Assembly (NCBI RefSeq): GCF_000169175.1
Contig: NZ_AAWS01000069.1
Coordinates: forward strand, 1 to 40,292
DNA length: 40,292 nucleotides
Reading direction: 5' to 3'
DNA from: Microscilla marina ATCC 23134
GTDB taxonomy: Bacteria; Bacteroidota; Bacteroidia; Cytophagales; Microscillaceae
The notes beneath the pieces are model-generated. The model had not been told where the DNA came from. It was given only the letters and a program-made list of their open reading frames with translations, and did not search any database. Of this stretch, positions 8,874 to 14,931 are shown in pieces; the stretch's first letter is position 1, and each line of letters begins with the position of its first letter. Made by a program: the position numbers and the translations under genes.

Positions 8874-11249
8874 ATGAAAACACCTCGCTTACTTTTACTT
8901 ATTACAAGTTTGTTGTGCATACAAACAGCAGTGTGGGCACAAACCCAAACCATTAGGGGAAGGGTGCTCGACAAACAATCTAAGTTTCCACTGGTGGGGG
9001 CTACAGTAGCTGTTTTAGACACCAAACCTTTGCTGGGAGCGGCTACCGATGCTGATGGGTATTTTATTATTGAAAACGTACCTTTGGGTAGACACATTGT
9101 GCGAGTGTCTTACTTAGGCTACAAAGAGCAAACCAGACCCAATGTAGTGGTAAATGCGGGCAAGCAAACCATACTTAACCTGGCCTTAGAAGAGGCCATC
9201 ACATCCACTGATGAAATTGTAATTACTGCCGAAAAAGACAAAACCCGCACTAATAATGAAATGGCGTTGTTGAGTGCCAGGGGATTTACCATAGAAGAAA
9301 CCTCGCGTTATGCAGGTAGTCGAAATGACCCCTCACGTATGGCACAAAACTTTGCGGGAGTAAGTGGTGCCAACGACAGCCGCAATGACATCATTATCCG
9401 AGGCAACTCACCCACTGGTTTGTTGTGGCGTTTAGAAGGCGTAGACATTCCCAACCCCAGTCACTTTGGCGCGTTGGGCACTACGGGTGGTCCGGTGAGC
9501 ATGCTCAATTACAATACTTTGTCTAACTCTGATTTTTTGACTGGAGCATTTCCCGCCGAATATGGCAATGGTATATCGGGAGTGTTTGACCTACAGATGC
9601 GCACCGGAAACAATGCCAAACGAGAGTATATGGCACAGTTGGGGTTCAATGGGTTAGAGTTAGGAGCAGAAGGCCCTTTCTCAAAAAAATCAAAAACTAC
9701 TTATCTGGTCAATTATCGTTACTCTACCCTTGCTGTATTTGATGCGCTGGGCATCAGTTTTGGTACAGGCACTGCCATACCCAATTACCAGGACTTGTCA
9801 TTTAAGGTAGATGTACCTACCAAAAATGCAGGGCGTTTTTCGGTGTTTGGGGTAGGAGGCTTTAGTAATATTGATTTGCTGGCAAGCAAAACTGAGTTTG
9901 ACCCTAACGATTTGTTTAGCCAAAGTGCCAACGACATTCGCCAAAAAACCAGCATGGGTGTTGTAGGCTTGACTCACCTTTATTTTTTCAACAAAAACAC
10001 TTATTCACAACTCAATCTGGCGGTTTCACGCTCTACCGAGGGTACTACCATTGACTCTATTTACCGCAACCCCAACACCAAGGTAGTCGAGGCGCTTGTT
10101 TATAGAGGTACCCGTGACTTCCGACAGGTAAAATACACCTTGCGTGAACAAATTAATAAGAAATTAAATGCACGTAATAACGTGAACATAGGAGTGATCC
10201 TGGACTGGTATCAGCTTACAATGGTAGATAGTTTTTTGGTAGATGGAGGCAGCCGCTTTCGCCGACTCAGAGATTTTAACGGAGGCAGTGGTTTGCTGCG
10301 TGGGTATGCACAATGGCAGCACCGTTTCAACGATCAATTTACCCTAAACGCAGGAGTACACTACCAACAATTTTTGCTCAATAATACCTATGCGATTGAG
10401 CCAAGGTTGGGGCTTAAGTATAGCTTTACGCCTACCCAATCCGTCAGCATTGGCGCCGGACTACACAGTCAATTGCAACCTTTGCAAGTATATTTTCGCC
10501 AGGAAGATGGCACGGGTATTCGTACCAATCGAGACCTTGAGTTTACCAAAAGCCGTCACTTGGTGCTTGCCTACGACAATTCTTTGACTCCTAACTTACG
10601 CCTGAAAGTAGAAGGATATTACCAACAGCTGGTTGATGTGCCAGTAGACGCTGACTATCCTCATTTTTCGCTGGCAAATGCTGGGGCAGGTTTTGGTATT
10701 CCTACATTAGACAATATGACCAATGGGGGCACCGGGCGAAACTACGGGGTAGAGCTTACCCTGGAGAAGTTTTACAGCAAGGGCTATTACTTCTTGTTTA
10801 CCGGGTCGCTCTTTGAGTCTAAATACAAAGGCTATGATGGCATAGAGCGTAATACTGCTTTTAACGGCAATTTTGTGACCAACGGCCTGCTGGGGAAGGA
10901 GTGGAGAGTAGGTAAACGCAATACCTTGGCCATTGACCTGAAAGTAACTTATGCCGGAGGGCGAAGATTTATTCCAATAGATTTGGAAGCTTCACGTCAG
11001 CAAAACGACGAGGTACTATTGTATGACCAGGCATACGAGCAAAAGCTGGATGATTATTTTAGGTTTGATTTTAAGATAGGATTTAAAATGAACGGCAAAC
11101 GTATTACCCAAGAGTGGTTTATAGACATTCAGAATGTAACCAATCAACAAAATGTATTTACTCGGTCGTACAACACTACCGCCAACGATATTCAAACTAC
11201 CTATCAACTAGGGCTGTTTCCGCTAGTACAATGGAGACTCTTATTTTAA
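8874..11249 (+). CDS. TonB-dependent outer-membrane receptor with carboxypeptidase-regulatory-like N-domain
   Basis: 791 aa. Signal peptide (about residues 1-23, ending VWAQ), then a CarboxypepD_reg-like/DUF4480-type domain at about 25-110 (IRGRVLDKQSKFPLVGATVAVLDT, VPLGRHIVRVSYLGYKEQ). The plug at about 125-235 has SRNDPSRMAQNFAGVSGANDSRNDIIIRGNSPTGLLWRLEG, typical of TonB receptors, followed by a beta-barrel ending in aromatic residues (QWRLLF), as expected for outer-membrane insertion. It imports an unknown ligand using TonB energy. There is no SusD partner, so it is not a SusCD pair. The small outer-membrane-like gene follows after 41 bp, probably in the same operon. The 140-bp upstream gap contains a 7-bp inverted repeat ACTCAAG/CTTGAGT (8783-8820) of unknown meaning. 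Confidence 0.93.
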   Translation: MKTPRLLLLITSLLCIQTAVWAQTQTIRGRVLDKQSKFPLVGATVAVLDTKPLLGAATDADGYFIIENVPLGRHIVRVSYLGYKEQTRPNVVVNAGKQTILNLALEEAITSTDEIVITAEKDKTRTNNEMALLSARGFTIEETSRYAGSRNDPSRMAQNFAGVSGANDSRNDIIIRGNSPTGLLWRLEGVDIPNPSHFGALGTTGGPVSMLNYNTLSNSDFLTGAFPAEYGNGISGVFDLQMRTGNNAKREYMAQLGFNGLELGAEGPFSKKSKTTYLVNYRYSTLAVFDALGISFGTGTAIPNYQDLSFKVDVPTKNAGRFSVFGVGGFSNIDLLASKTEFDPNDLFSQSANDIRQKTSMGVVGLTHLYFFNKNTYSQLNLAVSRSTEGTTIDSIYRNPNTKVVEALVYRGTRDFRQVKYTLREQINKKLNARNNVNIGVILDWYQLTMVDSFLVDGGSRFRRLRDFNGGSGLLRGYAQWQHRFNDQFTLNAGVHYQQFLLNNTYAIEPRLGLKYSFTPTQSVSIGAGLHSQLQPLQVYFRQEDGTGIRTNRDLEFTKSRHLVLAYDNSLTPNLRLKVEGYYQQLVDVPVDADYPHFSLANAGAGFGIPTLDNMTNGGTGRNYGVELTLEKFYSKGYYFLFTGSLFESKYKGYDGIERNTAFNGNFVTNGLLGKEWRVGKRNTLAIDLKVTYAGGRRFIPIDLEASRQQNDEVLLYDQAYEQKLDDYFRFDFKIGFKMNGKRITQEWFIDIQNVTNQQNVFTRSYNTTANDIQTTYQLGLFPLVQWRLLF

Positions 11250-11290
11250 ACATGTTTATCAGCAATACACAACAATCAAAGCGTATCAAA

Positions 11291-11923
11291 ATGAAAAAGA
11301 TCACCCTAAGTTTATGGATGGTATTGTTTATCATCGTTACCATTCAGGCGCAAAATCAACCTACTACTTTGTTTGGCAAAAAGAGTGGGATTAAAATCAG
11401 TGGATTTGGTGGGCCTTCCATCAGTATGAGCATGCTCGATGGTGCAGGTACGCTCAACATGGGCGGAGGCGGAGGGGTGCTGCTCGGTAATTTTTTTATA
11501 GGTGGCTATGGTTCTTCTACAGTTACCCCCAATGTAAAGCGTATGGTAAACAATGAAAACCTACGACTAAAATTAGTGCAGGGAGGCATTTGGACAGGTT
11601 ATTCTTTTAACCCAAGCCGTGCCCTACACATTACCACCAGCCTTAAAGCTGGCTTGGGGGCGTTACGTTTGTACCAGAGCAACAGCAATTTTGTATTTAC
11701 CAACTACCACAATGACGACCACAGCGTAAGGTCTGAATGGGTGGGTACCCTATTGCCTGAACTGGGCATAGAGCTTAATATGACCCATTTTTTCAGAATT
11801 GCCCTGACGGGTGGCTACCAAGTGGGTTTTTATGACAATGCTGTAAAAACCGATATGGGTAGCAAAATTGACCTCAACGGGGTAGTAGGTGCAGTTACTT
11901 TTAAGTTTGGTTGGTTTAGGTAA
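11291..11923 (+). CDS. Small outer-membrane beta-barrel-like protein
   Basis: 210 aa from ATG 11291; the longer frame starting inside the receptor gene is not credible because the sequence from 11291 is a perfect signal peptide (MKKITLSLWMVLFIIVTIQAQ). The mature part has alternating Gly and hydrophobic residues (GFGGPSISMSML, GGGGGVLLGNFFIGGYGSS, LTGGYQVGFY) and ends VTFKFGWFR, an outer-membrane barrel-type C-terminus. A barrel of about 8 strands would fit the length. It lies 41 bp after the TonB receptor, so they are probably co-transcribed. No named family recognised. Confidence 0.75.
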   Translation: MKKITLSLWMVLFIIVTIQAQNQPTTLFGKKSGIKISGFGGPSISMSMLDGAGTLNMGGGGGVLLGNFFIGGYGSSTVTPNVKRMVNNENLRLKLVQGGIWTGYSFNPSRALHITTSLKAGLGALRLYQSNSNFVFTNYHNDDHSVRSEWVGTLLPELGIELNMTHFFRIALTGGYQVGFYDNAVKTDMGSKIDLNGVVGAVTFKFGWFR

Positions 11924-12021
11924 GTAGTATATACACATCAGGTAGTAAACGTCAGGCGGCATTTGTGGCTTGGCGTTTTTTTATTTAAGGTTCAAAAGGG
12001 AAGCAAAAGTTGACATACGGG

Positions 12022-12059
12022 CAAAAAAAATTGGTGAGCTAAAACTTAGCTCACCAATT
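12022..12059 (-). terminator. Intrinsic terminator of micro-ORF unit A
   Basis: A perfect 14-bp stem, AATTGGTGAGCTAA against TTAGCTCACCAATT, with a 3-nt loop. The plus-strand A8 beside the left arm is U8 at the 3' end of a minus-strand RNA, so it terminates leftward transcription from micro-ORF A. There is no T-tract on the plus side. Confidence 0.85.
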
Positions 12060-12109
12060 CACCCAATTATATTACACAATGTATATATTTTTATAAATAT
12101 ATTTTATTC

Positions 12110-12187
12110 TCATTTGATGTTACAAAGGTAGGAAATGAGTCCCGAATAATCTTCGGTTAATAGGTTTTTTTTCGTTTTACTTGCCAT
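12110..12187 (-). CDS. Micro-ORF A, 25-aa conserved peptide
   Basis: ATG at 12187, TGA at 12110-12112. The C-terminal 19 residues are KNLLTEDYSGLISYLCNIK. Positions identical in all three copies are M1, K4, K7, N8, L9, T11, E12, Y14, S15, Y20, L21, C22 and K25. Start, stop and length coincide in all copies. An in-frame TAA lies five codons before the ATG, and the A-rich AAAGAAGAAAAAAA directly before ATG is a plausible ribosome-binding region. The peptide is hydrophilic with a Lys-rich N-terminus, no signal peptide and one cysteine near its end. Function unknown; a peptide signal, RiPP-like precursor or regulatory peptide are guesses. The conserved nucleotides could in principle serve an RNA instead. 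Confidence 0.55.
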   Translation of the reverse strand: MASKTKKNLLTEDYSGLISYLCNIK

Positions 12188-12205
12188 TTTTTTTCTTCTT
12201 TAGCC

Positions 12206-12352
12206 ACTAGCTCATGAAGTATTGTATGATTCTAATAAATGCATTGTATGTCCTTCATTATCAGTATATTTAACTTTTATGGTTTTCCTCTGTTTTTAGC
12301 AATTATTTATTTATGATATTACTGTCATATAGCATAACCAAATGTTATTTGG
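12206..12352 (-). promoter_or_regulatory. Conserved 5' region of unit A
   Basis: Upstream of micro-ORF A on the minus strand: a block at 12206-12225 (ACTAGCT...GTATTGT on plus), the 13-bp block at 12260-12272, and the dyad CCAAATGTTATTTGG at 12338-12352, 151 bp before the ATG. The dyad is a candidate operator; the first block, ending 19 bp before the ATG, is where a promoter or 5' leader would lie, but it has no clean TAnnTTTG. Confidence 0.5.
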
Positions 12353-12443
12353 GGGTAAATTAAAATATTGTTTGGAGTTAGAGGCTCAAACCTGAGTTTA
12401 GTCAAGCAGAAAAGGCGAAGCGTTGATTGATTTGGGCAGAAAG

Positions 12444-12480
12444 CAAAAAAATTGGTGAGCTAAAAATTAACTCACCAATT
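12444..12480 (-). terminator. Intrinsic terminator of micro-ORF unit B
   Basis: Stem AATTGGTGAGcTAA against TTAaCTCACCAATT with one C/A mismatch and an A-tract on the plus strand at its left, giving a U-tract on the minus strand RNA. Same design and orientation as in unit A. Confidence 0.8.
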
Positions 12481-12599
12481 TATCCAATTATATTACACAA
12501 TGTATATATTTTTAAGAGTATGCTTAAAGTGCTGTGATCAAAGTCAATATTTTAATCAGAGTCAGTACTTTTAAATACACTTTCGATATACTACTATTT

Positions 12600-12677
12600 T
12601 CATTTGCTGTCACAAAGGTAGGGCATGTGCTCCGAATATTCTTCTGTTTGTAGGTTTTTATCGTTTTTTTGCCTCAT
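12600..12677 (-). CDS. Micro-ORF B, diverged 25-aa homologue
   Basis: ATG at 12677, TGA at 12600-12602, again exactly 25 codons plus stop. The C-terminal part reads KNLQTEEYSEHMPYLCDSK. Against copy A, 13 of 25 residues are unchanged, including K-N-L, T-E, Y-S and Y-L-C, while the neighbouring positions changed freely. An in-frame TAA precedes the ATG by a few codons and an A8 tract sits directly before it. Retention of start, stop and the Y-L-C-x-x-K end in a copy this diverged is the main argument for translation. Confidence 0.5.
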   Translation of the reverse strand: MRQKNDKNLQTEEYSEHMPYLCDSK

Positions 12678-12694
12678 TTTTTTTTGCTGTAGTT

Positions 12695-12841
12695 ACTAGC
12701 TAATAAAGTATTGTGTTATTTTTATGCTAGAAGTGTATATGCTTAAAAATCAGTATATTTAGGTTTTTTTGTAAATACCCTTTTGAGGCAATGCTTGATG
12801 AATAATCATTTTGTAATGCGGTATAACCAAATGTTATTTGG
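12695..12841 (-). promoter_or_regulatory. Conserved 5' region of unit B
   Basis: Blocks at 12695-12714 and 12749-12761 and the dyad CCAAATGTTATTTGG at 12827-12841, identical to that of copy A and 150 bp before the micro-ORF start. The dyad survives intact although the surrounding sequence has diverged. Confidence 0.5.
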
Positions 12842-13001
12842 TGATGATTTGAAATATTATTTGGAATTCACTTTTTTGAGCTGCTATTTTTATCTGACAA
12901 AAACCAGATGAAAGATTTTGAAAAAAAATGAAGTTTTTGGTTTTCCTGATTAGCTATCAAAGGGAAGGTTGGGTGAGTAGTAGCAAAGGTTGGCATACGG
13001 G

Positions 13002-13040
13002 CAAAAAAAATTGGTGAGCTAAAACTTAGCCTACCCCATT
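13002..13040 (-). terminator. Decayed terminator hairpin of unit C
   Basis: The left arm AATTGGTGAGCTAA and the A-tract (U-tract on the minus strand) are as in copy A. The right arm has changed (TTAGCCTACCCCATT), leaving a shorter imperfect stem. Termination may be leaky, allowing read-through into units B and A. Confidence 0.5.
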
Positions 13041-13088
13041 CACACCCATATATACACAATGTATATATTTTATAAATATATTTTATTC

Positions 13089-13166
13089 TCATTTGATGTT
13101 ACAAAGGTAGGAAATGAGTCCCGAATAATCTTCGGTGAGTAGATTTTTTTGCGTTTTTCTGGTCAT
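13089..13166 (-). CDS. Micro-ORF C, 25-aa conserved peptide
   Basis: ATG at 13166, TGA at 13089-13091. It differs from micro-ORF A in only three residues (positions 2, 3 and 6); two further codons (positions 8 and 10) differ silently. From position 7 to the end the peptide is the same as in copy A. An in-frame TAA and an A-rich tract precede the ATG as in copy A. A longer 74-codon frame starts at an ATG overlapping this stop codon, but a single-base change relative to copy A creates it, so I do not call it. Confidence 0.53.
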   Translation of the reverse strand: MTRKTQKNLLTEDYSGLISYLCNIK

Positions 13167-13184
13167 TTTTTTTCTTCTTTAGCC

Positions 13185-13331
13185 ACTAGCTCATGAAGTA
13201 TTGTATTATTCTAATAAATGAGCTGTATGTGCTTAATTATCAGTATATTTAACTTTTATGGTCTCCTTTCTTTTTTAGCAATTATTTATCTATGTTATTG
13301 CCGTAGTATGGTATAACCAAAGCTTATTTGG
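13185..13331 (-). promoter_or_regulatory. Conserved 5' region of unit C
   Basis: Blocks at 13185-13204 and 13239-13251 and the dyad CCAAAGCTTATTTGG at 13317-13331, 151 bp before the micro-ORF start. It follows the lipase gene's possible terminator, so a promoter is expected here if the units are expressed on their own. Confidence 0.45.
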
Positions 13332-13447
13332 GTACAGTTCAGAATATTATTTTGAGAAGGTTTTATGGAGGTGTTTTTTGGTGGGGAGAAAGCCTAACGA
13401 AAGGTTTTTGAGTGAAGTAGCGGCTTGGGTGAGTATTAAAACCAAAC

Positions 13448-13478
13448 AAGGGCTCAACAATAGGCATTGCTGAGCCTT
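13448..13478 (-). terminator. Probable terminator hairpin of the lipase gene
   Basis: Arms AAGGGCTCAACAAT and ATTGCTGAGCCTTT pair with one mismatch and one wobble around a 4-nt loop, 44 bp past the lipase stop. The minus-strand T-rich tail (GTTTGGTTTTAAT) is interrupted, so strength is uncertain. Confidence 0.5.
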
Positions 13479-13521
13479 TGGTAGTACACATCAATCTTGC
13501 GATCAAGTTTTTTATTCCAGT

Positions 13522-14769
13522 CTACTCCGATTTAGATGCGTGCATAAACTCTTTGCCGTCACTGCCTTTAGCAAAGGCTTCATTAGGGCAAGCTGCCAAC
13601 ATATAGCCATTACCTGGTTGAAGCGTGTGGGCTTCTAGAAGTTGGTGTACTTTAGGGTAAACATATTCTTTAATTTTGTTGATTATCTCTTCCCAGTCTA
13701 TGTTTGGTGTAGCTTCTACACTGTGTGAAAATATGCCAAATTTATAGCAAAAATTCATCATCCAGTTAGAAAAGTCCAGAGTTATACACTCTTCATTCTC
13801 CTCTCTGTTGAGCATCTTTGTATCCCCATTATATTTTATAAAACACAAGTGATCGCCTACTGGATAGAAACCACTGAGAAAATCTTTAACTTGCATCTTT
13901 TCTAAATGTGCGACTAATTTAGTAATATAATCTCTGCACTCTGGTCCTCCCAAATTTCGTATATATTCACTGTCAAGCAGCCCAAAAATTATCTTTTTTA
14001 TCCATTCATAATTTTCATAATTGATATTAACATTGGGAGGAAGCAATGGTACCAAGTCTGCTGTATTTTCATAACGCACAGTCACACTGCCTAGAGTCAC
14101 CTCATTCTGGAGCTTTAGGTCATTGTAGTATTTGGCAAAAGATAGGCCTCCTGGCTTGGGCGCAGCAAACGTGGTGACCCCCTGAATGTTATTATAGTGC
14201 TTGCCTTCGTCTGTTTTTTCCTGCGCTAGTTTAACTGCCGCAATAAAAGCCAATGCCCCTCCCTGGCTGTGACCAGTAATGTTTATTTTCCTTTTGGCTT
14301 CAGGGTCAAAGTGCCTCACCCAATGCATGATTCCTTTCCAAATAACATCCAATTCTTTTTTAAAACCATGGTGTACCTCCAGTTCACCCTGAGGAGTTTT
14401 CATGGCTACCAAATCACAGTCTAAGTTAGTAGACCAATCTTTGATGACTCCACAGGTGGTGTTGCCAGCAGTTCCTCTAAAGCTAAGCGTAAGGTGGCCT
14501 CCATAATCGATGTAAATCAGACAAGCCGACTCAAGTCGGTCTTTTGGTTTCTCCTGTGGTTGGTCATCGTAGGCGTAGCCATATTGGTAAACCCCCGCAT
14601 AAGAGTATATTTGACTAGCTACCCAATCGTCTTCAGAGGGTTTGTCAAAGCCGCTGGCAGTTACTCTATAGGCAAGGTCTGAGGCGGGTAAAGCCAAACA
14701 AGGTGGAGTTAAGTTGTTATTTGTCGACATAGGATTATTTAATTTATAAGGATTAATTGAAATATTCAT
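13522..14769 (-). CDS. Class 3 (Rhizomucor-type) lipase / alpha-beta hydrolase
   Basis: 415 aa from ATG 14769; the frame opens with a TTG at 14790 and another ATG at 14730 (MSTNNNL) is equally possible. The lipase class 3 fold is visible: oxyanion strand LTLSFRGTAG, nucleophile elbow NITGHSQGGALAF (catalytic Ser), then VTTFAAPKPGG, the catalytic Asp region YENTADLVPLLPP, and a His in GDHLCFIKY. It should hydrolyse acylglycerol or related ester bonds. There is no signal peptide or T9SS tail, so either it is cytoplasmic or it leaves the cell by another route. About 120 residues between the Asp and His motifs are longer than in minimal members. It is preceded by an NHL/T9SS protein gene on the same strand after a 160-bp gap. 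Confidence 0.87.
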   Translation of the reverse strand: MNISINPYKLNNPMSTNNNLTPPCLALPASDLAYRVTASGFDKPSEDDWVASQIYSYAGVYQYGYAYDDQPQEKPKDRLESACLIYIDYGGHLTLSFRGTAGNTTCGVIKDWSTNLDCDLVAMKTPQGELEVHHGFKKELDVIWKGIMHWVRHFDPEAKRKINITGHSQGGALAFIAAVKLAQEKTDEGKHYNNIQGVTTFAAPKPGGLSFAKYYNDLKLQNEVTLGSVTVRYENTADLVPLLPPNVNINYENYEWIKKIIFGLLDSEYIRNLGGPECRDYITKLVAHLEKMQVKDFLSGFYPVGDHLCFIKYNGDTKMLNREENEECITLDFSNWMMNFCYKFGIFSHSVEATPNIDWEEIINKIKEYVYPKVHQLLEAHTLQPGNGYMLAACPNEAFAKGSDGKEFMHASKSE

Positions 14770-14831
14770 TGTGGGTGGCTGCCCAAACAAATATTAGGTA
14801 GAACGCTGTTTTTAACTATGGTTTTTATAAG

Positions 14832-14930
14832 TCGCTAAAAATCAACGTGATATGAAAAGTTTAGTTACCCAGAGAACAAGGTGTACCTAGCCCTTAGAGG
14901 CTAGTCCCTAGCGCCCTGTCAAGGCTTTTC
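14832..14930. repeat. Composite of two dispersed short repeats
   Basis: GTCGCTAAAAATCAACGTG at about 14831-14849 is a relative of the repeats at 33648 and 33780. It is followed by AACAAGGTGTACCTAG...CTGTCAAGGCTT (14875-14925), which matches the segment at 20032-20090 and, in its last part, 36471-36480. Both elements lie between the lipase and NHL genes. Confidence 0.55.
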
Positions 14931-14931
14931 A

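Larger units (their letters stand above)
12022..12376 (-). repeat. Tandem module, copy A
   Basis: First of three diverged copies of one module (A about 355 bp, B 422 bp, C 354 bp) laid head to tail. Read on the minus strand, each has: a distal block AAATATTGTTTGGA-like; a dyad CCAAATGTTATTTGG; ATCAGTATATTTA (as read on plus); a 20-bp block beginning ACTAGCT; a 25-codon ORF; and a terminator hairpin. The distances from ORF start to the upstream blocks differ by at most 1 bp between copies. Copies A and C are nearly identical; B is more diverged and has about 70 extra bp between ORF and terminator. Confidence 0.85.
12444..12865 (-). repeat. Tandem module, copy B (diverged, longer)
   Basis: Same block order as copy A, but many substitutions and about 70 additional bp between the micro-ORF stop and the terminator. 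The spacing upstream of the ORF is unchanged to within 1 bp, so divergence occurred mainly by substitution there. The block ATTATATTACACAATG beside the terminator is identical to that in copy A. Confidence 0.8.
13002..13355 (-). repeat. Tandem module, copy C
   Basis: The copy nearest the lipase gene and first in the direction of transcription. It is very similar to copy A along its whole length, including about 15 bp of flank before the terminator (GGCATACGG versus GACATACGG). Its dyad reads CCAAAGCTTATTTGG, with 5-bp arms kept but the centre changed. Confidence 0.82.

Noticed and set aside
12123-12130. CAAAGGTA (TACCTTTG on the minus strand), an exact TAnnTTTG promoter motif in all three modules
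   Set aside because: It falls on the Tyr-Leu-Cys codons of the micro-ORFs, so coding conservation explains it as well. A second promoter there cannot be excluded, but I prefer the coding reading.
12142-12156. Dyad CCGAATAATCTTCGG in copies A and C
   Set aside because: It coincides with the Thr-Glu-Asp-Tyr-Ser codons of the micro-ORF and is imperfect in copy B, so it is probably not an operator.
12868-13092. 74-codon minus-strand frame beginning MRIKYIYKIY
   Set aside because: It exists only in module C because a base is missing relative to module A; its start overlaps the micro-ORF stop, it runs through the terminator and there is no similar protein in A or B.
12022-13355. CRISPR array or phage attachment repeats
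   Set aside because: Only three units of 350-420 bp, with ORF-like and terminator parts, no short regular repeats with unique spacers and no cas or integrase gene.
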